Shown here: in pieces, positions 51,382 to 60,701 of the stretch
Layout: the number at the start of each line of letters is the position of its first letter
Numbering within the stretch: the first letter of the stretch is position 1
Assembly: GCF_024808255.1 (NCBI RefSeq)
Contig: NZ_JANTYS010000031.1
Span: 1 to 64,000, forward strand
Origin: Mucilaginibacter dorajii
GTDB taxonomy: Bacteria > Bacteroidota > Bacteroidia > Sphingobacteriales > Sphingobacteriaceae
Reading direction: 5' to 3'
DNA: 64,000 nucleotides
Program-made: the position numbers and the translations under genes
Notes under the pieces: generated by a model
Database searches by the model: none
What the model was told of the DNA's origin: nothing
What the model saw: only the letters and a program-made list of their open reading frames with translations

Positions 51382-53004
51382 TTACAATATAAACTTCGTG
51401 CTCAGGAAATTGCTGTCGTTATCGTTTACAATGTCGTTAAGTATCTGTTTGTTGACTTCGTTCATTTTGGTGGCTACCAATGAGCGGATAGAGAACGACC
51501 TTAAAGCATCATGTACCGAAAGTGTACCCTCGGCGCTATCTTTACGACCAGTGAACGGGAAAACATCTGGTCCACGCTGGCATTGGCTGTTGATGTTAAC
51601 ACGGCTTACCAGGTTCACAAACGGATCTATCAGCGAAGAAATTTCCTTGGCATCGTTACTAAAAATACTCACCTGCATCCCATGCGGCGAATCTATTTGG
51701 TATTCAATTGGTTCTTCTATCGATTCAAAAGGTATTACCGGGATAACCGGACCAAATTGCTCCTCGCGGTACAGTCTCATCTTTTCGTTAACCGGGTAAA
51801 CTATAGCCGGGTAAAAGAATGATGCTACAGTTTCGCCGCCATTTTCGTTAATTATTTTTGCTCCGTTGGCAATTGCGTCTGCAACAATTGCGGTAAGGTA
51901 TTCGGTTTTGTTTGGCTCGGGTAGTGGGGTAAGTTTAACATCCTGGTCCCAGGGCAGGCCGAATTTAAGTTTACCAACCGCCTCGCTCAATAGTTTTAAA
52001 AACTCATCGGCAACTTCTTTTTGCACAAATATCATTTTAATGGCGGTACAACGCTGTCCGTTAAATGATAAGGCACCCAAAATGCATTCGCTTACGGCTA
52101 AATTCAGATCGGCATTTTTGGTAACGATAGCCGCGTTTTTTGCATCAAGACTTAAAACCGCACGCAAACGGTTTATTTTAGGGTGACGTTTTTTAAGATC
52201 ATTAGCCACCTTGCTCGATCCGATAAAGGCCAGCACATTTACTTTGCCCGATGCCATTAACCCGGGCGTAACCACAGACCCGCGACCATAAATGGTGTTC
52301 ACTACGCCTTTAGGGAACGATTCCTGGAAAGCGCGCAATAATGGGTAGTGCAGCAACGTACCGTGCTTAGGTGGTTTAAATAAAATGGTATTACCCATGA
52401 TAAGGGCGGGAATAAGGGTAGTAAAAGTTTCGTTAAGCGGATAATTGAATGGCCCCATACAAAGCACCACACCTAATGGCGACCGGCGAATCTGTGCTAC
52501 CAATCCTTCGGCCATTTCAAAACGGGAGGATTGGCGGTCAATATCTTTTAGCGCATCGATGGTGGCATTAATGTACTCGATAGTACGGTCAAACTCTTTG
52601 GCCGAATCGCCGTAGGATTTACCTATTTCCCACATCAACAGTTTGATTACCAGGCTGCGTTGTTCGCTCATTTTAAAAATAAAGCGCTCCATGCATTTAA
52701 TACGGTCGGGAATACTCATGGTAGGCCATTCGCCCCGGCCATTATCATAGGCGGCAATAGCAGCATCAAGCGATTCAAATGCTTCCTTTTCGGTGCAAAC
52801 GGGATAAGTGCCAATTAATTTACGTTTGAAGCCATCGGCACCAAAAAAACCAACGGGTGAGTATACTTCGCTTACCTCGCCGTTCCAGGGTTTCATTTCG
52901 CCACTGCTCAGGTACTCGCGCTGATGAACTTCTTCTATCTGGAAACCGTAGCCAATAAGGCTTTCATCCACAAATATTGAACTCAATTGTTCTTTAAAAC
53001 TCAT
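51382..53004 (-). CDS. NADP-dependent glyceraldehyde-3-phosphate dehydrogenase-like (GapN family) aldehyde dehydrogenase
   Basis: The 540-residue protein has the aldehyde dehydrogenase fold: CMGPFNYPLNETF, FIGSSKVANDLKKRHP, LSLDAKNAAIVTKNADL and the catalytic Cys in SFNGQRCTAIK. The C-terminal QCQRGPDVFPFTGRKDSAEGTLSV is diagnostic of non-phosphorylating GAPDH (GapN). It would oxidise glyceraldehyde-3-phosphate to 3-phosphoglycerate with NADP, giving NADPH without ATP. It is about 60 residues longer than many GapN proteins. Confidence 0.83.
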   Translation of the reverse strand: MSFKEQLSSIFVDESLIGYGFQIEEVHQREYLSSGEMKPWNGEVSEVYSPVGFFGADGFKRKLIGTYPVCTEKEAFESLDAAIAAYDNGRGEWPTMSIPDRIKCMERFIFKMSEQRSLVIKLLMWEIGKSYGDSAKEFDRTIEYINATIDALKDIDRQSSRFEMAEGLVAQIRRSPLGVVLCMGPFNYPLNETFTTLIPALIMGNTILFKPPKHGTLLHYPLLRAFQESFPKGVVNTIYGRGSVVTPGLMASGKVNVLAFIGSSKVANDLKKRHPKINRLRAVLSLDAKNAAIVTKNADLNLAVSECILGALSFNGQRCTAIKMIFVQKEVADEFLKLLSEAVGKLKFGLPWDQDVKLTPLPEPNKTEYLTAIVADAIANGAKIINENGGETVASFFYPAIVYPVNEKMRLYREEQFGPVIPVIPFESIEEPIEYQIDSPHGMQVSIFSNDAKEISSLIDPFVNLVSRVNINSQCQRGPDVFPFTGRKDSAEGTLSVHDALRSFSIRSLVATKMNEVNKQILNDIVNDNDSNFLSTKFIL

Positions 53005-53040
53005 ATTTTTCAGGGATTAGATTTTTATAAAGATAAAAAA

Positions 53041-53067
53041 AGCCTGCTTTTATAAGCAAGCTTTTTA
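53041..53067. terminator. Bidirectional hairpin upstream of the GapN-like gene
   Basis: AGCCTGCTT pairs with AAGCAAGCT (one mismatch) and T runs follow on both strands (TTTTT on the plus strand, seven T on the minus). It lies 37 bases before the GapN-like ATG and could end transcription from the SDR cluster or attenuate the gene's own leader. Confidence 0.65.
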
Positions 53068-53399
53068 TTGCAATGGAGGGCAAACGCATCTAAATAGTTA
53101 ACTGGGATCCGCTTTTATTTAATAATGGGTAACAGCATAAAGCTGGGGCATCGGGAAGATATAAGCATCCAGCGATACCTTGTTTTGTTGCCTGGTCCTG
53201 GTTAAATGATCCGGGTATCGAAGGGCGTTTTATTGGTCAACAACAGGCACAAATATTTGGAGTGCCTAAATTGCGAAATACATCAATTTAGTGTTAACCT
53301 TGTTAAAATATAAAATATTGATTATTAGATAATTAACATGTATTTTATCTGAAATATGTTAAGTTATGTTAACCCAATTAGATGCATTTGCCCTGTAAC

Positions 53400-53642
53400 T
53401 CAGGCACTCTCTTTATATAAAACCATGCCTGCATGGTAAAAAACACCGTCAATAAAATCGCCATCGGCAGTAAAGCCACTGTCATCAAGATATTCGATGT
53501 GGTTACCTAATCTATTGTAGTAACCGGTAAAAGCACCTTTTATATCGCCGCGTGCTTCGTTGTAACGGCCGTTTGGTAAAAACTCATGGCGTACATGGCC
53601 GTCTTTGGTTACCCAAACGCCTATATGCTCATTGTTTTTCAT
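53400..53642 (-). CDS. Atu4866-domain protein
   Basis: From the ATG at 53642 the protein has 80 residues and matches the Atu4866 domain almost end to end: WVTKDGHVRHEFLPNGRYNEARG, DDSGFTADGDF, GVFYHAGMVLYK. The fold is a small beta-barrel of unknown function, often near oxidoreductase genes. An ATG at 53681, inside the upstream SDR gene, would add 13 residues. It ends the SDR/AraC cluster. Confidence 0.82.
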   Translation of the reverse strand: MKNNEHIGVWVTKDGHVRHEFLPNGRYNEARGDIKGAFTGYYNRLGNHIEYLDDSGFTADGDFIDGVFYHAGMVLYKESA

Positions 53643-53647
53643 TTTTT

Positions 53648-54487
53648 TTAATATGCTGTTGAAATGGTTAAATTTTTCCATGTTTCTAAATCGGTTTGTA
53701 CCGATGCTATTTTTTGCTGCGCCACCTGGTAGGCATCGGCACCCAAAAATAAATTTAGCGGGGCATCGGGATGATTAGCAATGCTGATCATAGCAGCCGC
53801 GGCCTTTTCAGGATCGCCTGCCTGCTGTTGATCAAGGTCGTTTTGATGCATACTTTGCGAGTTACGGACATTTTGATACGCATATATCGTGTTTCGAGGT
53901 GTTACCAATGACCCTTCTGACAGGAAATTGGTGCGGAAGTACCCCGGTTCTACAATGGTAACTTTTATGCCAAATGGTTTAACCTCTGTTTCCAGTGCTT
54001 CTGTAAATCCGTTTACTGCAAACTTGGTAGCGCAATAAATCCCAAAACCTGGGTAACCACCTGCAAAGCCACCAATTGATGAGATATTGATGATATGCCC
54101 TGATTGTTGCGCTCTTAGATAAGGCAACGCCTTACGAATAACGTTTAACGAACCAAATACATTCACGTCAAAATTATCGCGCGCTTCCTGATCTGTTGTT
54201 TCCTCCAATCCGCCAAGCATTCCGTAACCGGCGTTGTTAACAACGATGTCAATTTTGCCAAAAGTGCTTATCGTTTTTTCGATGGCCTGTTGTACACTTT
54301 CTTCGTTTTTAATATTTACAGCAAGTGGTAAAAAGTCATCGCTTTTTATACCTACAGCATTTTGCAGCTCACTGATATTTCTTGAAGTGGCTGCTACTTT
54401 ATAACCTTCGTTTAAGAGTCGTTTTACAAGGGTAAGTCCCAGTCCTTTCGAGGCACCGGTTACAAACCATATATTATTGTTGTTCAT
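53648..54487 (-). CDS. Short-chain dehydrogenase/reductase (SDR) 1
   Basis: The classical SDR fold is clear in the 279 residues: TGASKGLGL cofactor loop, NNAGYG, the catalytic Ser in NISSIGGFAGG and YCATK (Tyr, Lys). It reduces or oxidises a carbonyl/alcohol with NAD(P); substrate unknown. It is 5 bases upstream of the Atu4866 gene. It resembles SDR 3 more than SDR 2. Confidence 0.88.
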   Translation of the reverse strand: MNNNNIWFVTGASKGLGLTLVKRLLNEGYKVAATSRNISELQNAVGIKSDDFLPLAVNIKNEESVQQAIEKTISTFGKIDIVVNNAGYGMLGGLEETTDQEARDNFDVNVFGSLNVIRKALPYLRAQQSGHIINISSIGGFAGGYPGFGIYCATKFAVNGFTEALETEVKPFGIKVTIVEPGYFRTNFLSEGSLVTPRNTIYAYQNVRNSQSMHQNDLDQQQAGDPEKAAAAMISIANHPDAPLNLFLGADAYQVAQQKIASVQTDLETWKNLTISTAY

Positions 54488-54601
54488 TGTTGTTTTTTGA
54501 TTTAAGGTGATTTTTGTGATTATTCACTTGTTTTTAATTTCAGCGGCGTTCATGAGGACGCTGTGCTTGGTTTCACCGATTATTTTTTGATTTTAGTTGA
54601 C

Positions 54602-55333
54602 TTAACGTGTTTGGCCAAGTGGTCTTAGCACCAGGTCATTAATGGTAACATTTCCCGGCTGACTGATAGCGTATATTACAGCGTCGGCAATTGCATCTTC
54701 ATCCATCTTTGGCATGTTGCTTAAATTGCCATATATGGCTTTGATTTTAGGGCTGGTGATATCATGGCCTAACTCAGATTGCGTAGCTCCCGGAAAAATG
54801 GTAGTTACTTTAATGGTTTGGGCTACCTCCTCGCGTAGAGTTTCCATAATGGCTTTTACCGCGAATTTTGTCCCGGAGTAAACGCCAATCCCCGGCGATG
54901 TTTTGATGCCACCTACGGATGATGTAGCCAAAATATGCCCCTGTCCCCGACTAAGCATATGCGGCAACACGGCATTGATGCCATAGAGTACACCTTTAAT
55001 GTTGATATCGATCATTTTATCCCACTCATCAACCAGGCCTTCTTCAAAAAAGGAGATAGGCATAATACCGGCGTTGTTCCACAGCACATCTACATGGCCA
55101 AATTTGGCTATGACTTGCTGGATAAGATTATCCAGATCGGCGCGTTTGCTTACATCGGTTGTAACGTAAATGACGTTTTCGCCCAACTCGGCAACCATTG
55201 TTTTGAGTTGGTCTTCACGGCGGGCGGCCAGCGCAACTTTAGCGCCAAGCTTAGCCAATTTACGGGCCGTAGCTGCGCCCATGCCGCTGCTTGCGCCGGT
55301 AATGACAACAACTTTATCTTTAATGTTTTCCAT
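54602..55333 (-). CDS. Short-chain dehydrogenase/reductase (SDR) 2
   Basis: This 243-residue classical SDR has TGASSGMGAATARKL, NNAGIMP, LATSSVGG (Ser) and YSGTK (Tyr, Lys). The PGATQSELGHDI loop after the active site is usual for this group. Substrate unknown. It lies between two other SDR genes on the same strand. Confidence 0.88.
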   Translation of the reverse strand: MENIKDKVVVITGASSGMGAATARKLAKLGAKVALAARREDQLKTMVAELGENVIYVTTDVSKRADLDNLIQQVIAKFGHVDVLWNNAGIMPISFFEEGLVDEWDKMIDINIKGVLYGINAVLPHMLSRGQGHILATSSVGGIKTSPGIGVYSGTKFAVKAIMETLREEVAQTIKVTTIFPGATQSELGHDITSPKIKAIYGNLSNMPKMDEDAIADAVIYAISQPGNVTINDLVLRPLGQTR

Positions 55334-55364
55334 TTTGCGTATCTTTGTATATACCTATTGCCAT

Positions 55365-56201
55365 TTAGTCGAAATCAGTTGCGCAGGTAATCTCTTCCCA
55401 CTCGTGGATTTCTTTGTACATACCATCCAGCTTGGTTAAAGCCCTGTTATAAGCATCGCCACCTAATAGCAAATACAGCGGAGGATTTTCTTCATACACC
55501 ACATTGATAATACTGGTCGCCGCTTTTTCCGGGTCGCCAGCTTGCTCACCGTTCATTTTTGAGTATTTGCAGTGTGATTCACGTACATCGGCATAGTCGG
55601 CAATGGGATTGGCCGTCATTGTTAATGAGCCTTTAGTAAGGAAACTTGTTCTGAAAGCCCCCGGAGCAACTACGGTAACTTTGATGCCTAAAGCTTTAAC
55701 ATCCATAGCTAAAACCTGCGATAGGCCAATAACAGCATGTTTTGCAGCAGCGTAAACGGCCCAGCCGGTACCGCCAACAATGCCTGCAATAGATGCTATA
55801 TTAATAATATGCCCCGAGCGCTGTTTACGCAGGTAAGGCATCACAAACCTGATTACGTTGAGGGTGGCAAACACGTTTACATCAAACGCGGTACGGGTTT
55901 GTGCATCTGTTAGTTCTTCAATGGCACCGCCAATGCCATAACCGGCATTATTGATAACCACATCAATTTTGCCAAAAGTTTCATAGGTATGCTGCAGGGC
56001 CAGGGAAACGCTGCTTTCGCTAATCAGATCAATCTGGAGTGCTAAAAAATTAGTTGAAGTCGAGCCAACAGCATTGGTTAATTCCTGTTGGTTCCTGGAA
56101 GTAGCGGCAACAAGCTGACCAGCATCCAGTAATTGTTTTACTAAACTGAGCCCAAATCCTTTTGAAGCACCAGTGATAAACCATACTTTTTTGTTGTCCA
56201 T
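55365..56201 (-). CDS. Short-chain dehydrogenase/reductase (SDR) 3
   Basis: This classical SDR (278 residues from the ATG at 56201) shows TGASKGFGLSLVKQL, NNAGYGIGG, NIASIAGIVGG (Ser) and YAAAK (Tyr, Lys). An upstream ATG at 56225 would add 8 residues; MDNKKVWFITGAS is the usual family start. The product is close to SDR 1, which suggests gene duplication. Confidence 0.86.
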   Translation of the reverse strand: MDNKKVWFITGASKGFGLSLVKQLLDAGQLVAATSRNQQELTNAVGSTSTNFLALQIDLISESSVSLALQHTYETFGKIDVVINNAGYGIGGAIEELTDAQTRTAFDVNVFATLNVIRFVMPYLRKQRSGHIINIASIAGIVGGTGWAVYAAAKHAVIGLSQVLAMDVKALGIKVTVVAPGAFRTSFLTKGSLTMTANPIADYADVRESHCKYSKMNGEQAGDPEKAATSIINVVYEENPPLYLLLGGDAYNRALTKLDGMYKEIHEWEEITCATDFD

Positions 56202-56282
56202 AAGTTTTTTGTTTTGATAAAACAAAGGTACTATGGCAACCGGGGTGGGGTATTACGTTAATCAAACCAATGGTTACAAAAT

Positions 56283-57182
56283 TCAAACATTTCTGAATGT
56301 TGATGGTGTTAGCTGGGTTTGTTTTTTGAAAAAGTTGTTAAAATGGGTGGGTTCTTCAAAGCCCAGGCAGTAGCCAATTTCAGAAATATTCCAATCGGTG
56401 TGGCGTAGCAGTGATTTAGCTTCACTTAGCAATCGCTCGGCAATATGATCTGTGGTGGTTTTACCGGTGGTTTCGCGGATGGCGCGGTTGAGGTGGTTTA
56501 CGTGTACAGATAATCGCTGCGCAAAATCATTTGCAGATCGTAAATTAAACCTTTGCGATGGCGTTTCTATCGGGAACTGCCTTTCCAGAAGCTCGGTGAA
56601 TACAGATGTGATACGCGATTTGGCATCCGCGTGCTGGTGTACGTTCTCAGACGGTTGGGTTTTGAGCGCATAGTAGCACATTTCGGTAACGTAATTTTTG
56701 ATTAGCTCATATTTGAAGGCATAGTCAGAATTAAGCTCTTCGGCCATTTTGAGGAACAGGCCGCGGATGTAATCACCCTGTGTTTCATCTAAAGCGTAAA
56801 CCGGTTTAGCGCCAATGGCAAACATAGGCAATTCGGCAAGGCCGCCGCGGAACCTATCGGCAAAAAACGACTCGGTAAAAATGCAGAAGAAACCCGTACG
56901 GTCGTCGCTCAAATGCTCAAACGTGTATGGCACATGCGGACTAAAAAACATCAGCGAAGTGCCTGATAGGTTGATACTCTTATCGGCATAATGAATGATA
57001 TTTTCCCCGCACATCAGGCTGATCTTATAAAAACTGCGCCTGCTGTAGGTAACCGGCTTGGCATTTGGCCCAATGCAATCCTCAATCCTGAACACATTAA
57101 AGTGGCCAATATTTTGCTGCAGGTTATCAGGCAGCCAGTCGAATTTTTGTTTGTAGAAATCTTCGAGTGTTTCGGTAGTCAT
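56283..57182 (-). CDS. AraC-family transcriptional regulator of the SDR cluster
   Basis: The protein has 299 residues from the ATG at 57182. The first part is a cupin-like sensing domain (INLSGTSLMFFSPHVPYTFEHL). The C-terminal two helix-turn-helix motifs are DFAQRLSVHVNHLNRAIRETTGKTTTDHIAERLLSEAKSLL and WNISEIGYCLGFEEPTHFNNFFKKQ. It lies directly upstream of the three SDR genes on the same strand and likely controls them. A longer start at 57215 is not needed. Confidence 0.88.
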   Translation of the reverse strand: MTTETLEDFYKQKFDWLPDNLQQNIGHFNVFRIEDCIGPNAKPVTYSRRSFYKISLMCGENIIHYADKSINLSGTSLMFFSPHVPYTFEHLSDDRTGFFCIFTESFFADRFRGGLAELPMFAIGAKPVYALDETQGDYIRGLFLKMAEELNSDYAFKYELIKNYVTEMCYYALKTQPSENVHQHADAKSRITSVFTELLERQFPIETPSQRFNLRSANDFAQRLSVHVNHLNRAIRETTGKTTTDHIAERLLSEAKSLLRHTDWNISEIGYCLGFEEPTHFNNFFKKQTQLTPSTFRNV

Positions 57183-57469
57183 AATCAAAATTACGAAATT
57201 CAAACCATGTGTCAAGTAGCGTAATTGTTTTTACCCTCAAATGATATACCTTTTTATTGCCAAAATGTTTGTTTTAGCCACTTTTGACAACAAAAAGTAA
57301 CTGTTACACACCTTACGGCATCCTTTTATTTACCGTTCTATACCTATCGAGCTACCGACGATATCTTTTTAGACACCTTTAAGCCTGTAGGTTCAACAAT
57401 GTGAAATTTACGAGGAGTAGGTAACGTCAAAAGTCTGGCGCACCAAAAACGGCTCCCGGGAATTGTGCC

Positions 57470-58219
57470 TTAAAAAGCTTCGGTAATCAACGCGTGGTGT
57501 ACCGGCGACTTGTATTTAACCAGGCTGGTTTTAATATAGGTCATGATATCGTAGTCGCTCATTTTTTTTACCTGGGCAATGGCGGGGCGGTATAGCTCAA
57601 TGAACTGATGCAGCGAATCGTCGGGCAGGTTGGTGAGCTGGGCCACGCGCTCGTCGCTAAAGCGGCTGTCAATGTATTCACCCTGCTCATGGGCAATAAG
57701 CGCTTTCTTCAATTTATAAGCATTGCTATGTTTGTAGGTAAGCAATGCTATCAACTGGCTCGGTACAATAGTTACCCCCGCCATAGGGTACGGACCTGCT
57801 CCCAGCGACGGCCTTACAATATCACTAAACTTTGGCGGCCGGCTGGCAAAATCTTTGGCAAAATCCTTACGGTTACTGATAGAATCCTTCACCCTATCGC
57901 GCCGGGCGCTAATATTAACCTGGTTGAGTTCAATGGCGGTTTGTTGAAGGGCAACAGCCACCGTGTTAACCTTGCTTGCATCAACAGGCAGTACGTATAA
58001 TTTGTAGCCCTGCATTTTTACTTTTAGGGTATCTTTTAATTTGGATGCATTAACAGCAAACTCGCCCGCCATATTGCTTATGGTGGTGCCATTGGAGGTG
58101 GTGATCCAGGCTCCGCTAATGCGTTGCCCGGTATTTTTATCGGTAACAATTCCGCTTATTTTTTGGCCATAGCCTTCCAGGCAAAAGCACAATAACACCA
58201 GGATCATCAGGTACCGCAT
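57470..58219 (-). CDS. Exported protein with carboxypeptidase-regulatory-like domain
   Basis: The 249 residues start with a signal peptide (ending YGQ, residue 18) and a CarboxypepD_reg-like beta-sandwich (ISGIVTDKNTGQRISGAWITTSNGTTISNMAGEF, residues 20-110). The remaining part is helical and ends near KSPVHHALITEAF. Such domains normally precede TonB-dependent receptors, but here the barrel is absent. Function unknown; probably periplasmic. Confidence 0.78.
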   Translation of the reverse strand: MRYLMILVLLCFCLEGYGQKISGIVTDKNTGQRISGAWITTSNGTTISNMAGEFAVNASKLKDTLKVKMQGYKLYVLPVDASKVNTVAVALQQTAIELNQVNISARRDRVKDSISNRKDFAKDFASRPPKFSDIVRPSLGAGPYPMAGVTIVPSQLIALLTYKHSNAYKLKKALIAHEQGEYIDSRFSDERVAQLTNLPDDSLHQFIELYRPAIAQVKKMSDYDIMTYIKTSLVKYKSPVHHALITEAF

Positions 58220-58302
58220 ATCAAAAGGTTGGTTTAGTGATCAGTACATTACAAATGTAATTAACCGGGGGTAGGAATAAAATAGGTTTAACAAGATTTA
58301 AC

Positions 58303-58330
58303 GTTGTGAGTTGTGAGTTGTGAGTTGTGA
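58303..58330. repeat. GTTGTGA heptamer tandem repeat
   Basis: Four perfect copies of the seven-base unit GTTGTGA. A later AATCAGCGCAATCAGCGAAA run (58434-58455) is another simple direct repeat. Both lie in the intergenic stretch before the next gene. Confidence 0.9.
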
Positions 58331-58515
58331 GAAAAATGCTAATCAAGTTAATCAAAATCGTGGGAATCTCTTAATCCTTAGAATCAAGGTTCAGACACCC
58401 TTGCGGTTCACATAAGCCCCAGGTTCAAAAAAAATCAGCGCAATCAGCGAAATCAAAAAAAATCAACGGTCTGGTAATTAATGTGTAGCTTTATAACACC
58501 CTAACACCTAAGCCT

Positions 58516-58845
58516 ATGCCCTCAGAAATTGTACAGATCTCCTGTTTAGTGGTTTTATTGAAGTTAACCTGTTTTTTAATAGGCTACCTCACTATCCGGC
58601 TGGGTTATAAACTCATTTTGGCCGGGGTAAAGGGCGAGTTCAATTTTTCGGCCAAGTACGAGGGTAAAGAGGCTGCCCTGGTAAGCTCGTCGCCCGGTTT
58701 GCTGTTTGTATTGTTGGGTATTATTTTAATAGCCTATGCCATGTTTTTAACCAAAACAGAACAATACGATACACATACATCAAAAAGCACAGCGGTTAAA
58801 AAAGAGATATTCAGGCCCGATAGCATAGTTAAAGATTCATTATAA
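58516..58845 (+). CDS. Small membrane protein of unknown function
   Basis: The 109-residue protein has two hydrophobic helices (about residues 8-36 and 56-76) with a short charged tail. No family was recognised. It is followed after 9 bases by a lipoprotein gene, so the two are probably co-transcribed. Confidence 0.6.
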   Translation: MPSEIVQISCLVVLLKLTCFLIGYLTIRLGYKLILAGVKGEFNFSAKYEGKEAALVSSSPGLLFVLLGIILIAYAMFLTKTEQYDTHTSKSTAVKKEIFRPDSIVKDSL

Positions 58846-58854
58846 AAACTTGAT

Positions 58855-59442
58855 ATGAAAAAGCTCCCCCTTTTATTATTCGTCATGTTATTATTGGGCT
58901 GTCCCAAACAAAAGGAAGTTGACGACACCAATGCCACTAAAACCGAGGTTGTTAAAACTGATGATGGTAAAGCCGAAGTTGTTAAAACCACCACGGTTAC
59001 TGAAACCTACAAAACCTTGTTTAATGATGGCATTATTTTTTATAACGATAAACAGTATGAAGACGCCATTACGGCGTTTAAAAAATCTAACAAGTTAAGC
59101 CCAAATAACAAAACAGATTACTATATAGCCCTAAGTTACAACGTGATGAAAAATTGCGATAGCTCGGTAGTATACGCCCAAAAGGTGCTTAAAACAGGCG
59201 ACGATAATAATGAGTATACTAATAACAGTACCAAAATGATAGCAGCCTGTAGTCCCCCGGTTGTTAATAATATCGGCGCTACGACAGATACACATGCCAA
59301 ATACGAATTTGATAAAAAGATTCCCGCCAAAGATTTTCCGGTATTTACCTCTACCGATTCGGTGAAGTTTAAGATCATCAATAAAAGTATTTTGCAGCAC
59401 CAAAAAGCCCTTGAGCTAAAGCAGCAGGTTAAACATTTTTAA
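58855..59442 (+). CDS. TPR-containing lipoprotein
   Basis: The 195-residue protein has a lipoprotein signal (MLLLGC, lipid Cys near residue 16), an Asp/Thr-rich linker with a duplicated VVKT word, and a TPR-like pair (ILFNDGI..YEDAITAFKKSNKLSPNNKTDYYIALSYNVM). It is probably anchored in the inner leaflet of the outer membrane. The role is unknown; it is paired with the small membrane protein upstream. Confidence 0.75.
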   Translation: MKKLPLLLFVMLLLGCPKQKEVDDTNATKTEVVKTDDGKAEVVKTTTVTETYKTLFNDGIIFYNDKQYEDAITAFKKSNKLSPNNKTDYYIALSYNVMKNCDSSVVYAQKVLKTGDDNNEYTNNSTKMIAACSPPVVNNIGATTDTHAKYEFDKKIPAKDFPVFTSTDSVKFKIINKSILQHQKALELKQQVKHF

Positions 59443-59562
59443 GGGATAGGTAATTTATGCTTTACCAGCGGTTAAAAGCCTACCAATGTTGCATTGGTTC
59501 TAAAAAATAATTTAATTGTCCAATCAACTATAATATTACAGCCCGGCTAATTATTAATCAGC

Positions 59563-59733
59563 CTACGACCTCACGTAAAGAAAATCTTTACACTCGTAGC
59601 ATAAGTATCTTCTCAGGGGCATCCAAAAAAGGAAAATCTTAACTAAAGGACTTCGGGATACCCTATGTTCTGTAACGGCGGAGCATTTGGGGCAATGAAC
59701 CTGTTTTTCGGGCAATTTATTGGTAGCTGACAT
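59563..59733 (-). CDS. Small zinc-ribbon-like protein
   Basis: From the ATG at 59733 the protein has 56 residues with two CxxC pairs (HCPKC and LCYEC) and a basic stretch between them (HRVSRSPLVKIFLFWMPLRR). The pairs would bind one zinc ion. The open frame continues upstream to an ATG at 59838 (91 residues), but those residues are not convincing. No known function. Confidence 0.5.
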   Translation of the reverse strand: MSATNKLPEKQVHCPKCSAVTEHRVSRSPLVKIFLFWMPLRRYLCYECKDFLYVRS

Positions 59734-59838
59734 GGTGTTTCGAATAGGGATATTCGTAATACGTTTTCTGCTCTTTAAGGTTGTATCATAAAAATAATAA
59801 AGTCCAGATACACTCGCTGTTCGGGACTTTGGATTCAA

Positions 59839-60631
59839 AATGCGTACTAACTCAAAAAAAAGACTTATATTCTATTGAGCAATTTTATTAATAACAGGTG
59901 TATTTATGGTAACAGATGACGCACAATTTGTTATACATATTTTTCTTATTGAGGTACTTATAAATGCAGGGTTACAAATCCTAAAATCTCTCCACTGTGC
60001 ATTCCCGTCCGGTTAAATGGTAAAGTTTAAAAACTACTGCTTTTGCCTAACCCGCGGCAGTTACGGGTAATTAATAGTCCTGGTATTCCCAAAGTCTTAA
60101 TTTCCTGACTCTAATCTCTTGACTCTTTTCAAAAGGGCGTTCCACCGTCGGTATGAGTGGTGGCGGGGGCATTCACTCATACGCGCACGCTGGTATTCGT
60201 TTCTGTCCCTAACGCGCAACGAGGTTTATCAGAATATGGCGATTATTGAGCTAACAAACATACTACGGTAGCTTTAAACTACAGGCATAATGGTTCGAAG
60301 TCAGAGACATTCGAACGGCAGAAGACTATGGACATCTGGGGGGCTTTTAGGTGATTTGGTGTTTTAAAAAAAACAAAGGGACTTTTTTAACGAGATCGGG
60401 CGGTTTTTACCGGATGCTTAGCCGTAAGTGCTTTCGGTTTGTAAGCATCAGAAAAAATAGCAACAATATCAATAACATGGGCACAGCAATATATTCTATA
60501 TATAAACGGTTATGGTATTAAATAATAAGGCAGCAAACTTTTCCGCCGAATCCAAATTTCTTCAATTGCTTACTTATTGGAAACCTAAATATTGTAAATT
60601 TTAAACTCATTAGTTAAATTTTTTAATATTA
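59839..60631. other. Gene-free stretch of about 800 bases
   Basis: No gene of credible length was found on either strand. It has a CTTGACTCTT word-repeat copy (60095-60132) and a short ATG ORF (60235-60270) that reads MAIIELTNILR before a stop, reminiscent of an ABC ATPase start but too short to call. AT-rich end at 60540-60660 leads into the next promoter. Confidence 0.5.
60095..60132. repeat. CTTGACTCTT word repeat, third tract
   Basis: TCTTAATTTCCTGACTCTAA and TCTCTTGACTCTTTTC match the words at 4731-4766 and 15712-15807. It lies in a gene-free stretch. Confidence 0.55.
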
Positions 60632-60639
60632 TAAATTTG
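60632..60639 (+). promoter_or_regulatory. -7 promoter element of the TPR-TlpA gene
   Basis: TAAATTTG is an exact TAnnTTTG match in a very AT-rich stretch. The ATG at 60702 gives a leader of about 55 bases. Confidence 0.45.
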
Positions 60640-60701
60640 TCATTTTTTAGCTAAATTAAATATAAATTAGCTTTATAAACTATAAATGAAATAATAAACC
60701 T

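Noticed and set aside
60235..60270. Start of a truncated ABC ATPase gene (MAIIELTNILR)
   Set aside because: Only 11 codons before a stop and no further homology could be followed downstream.
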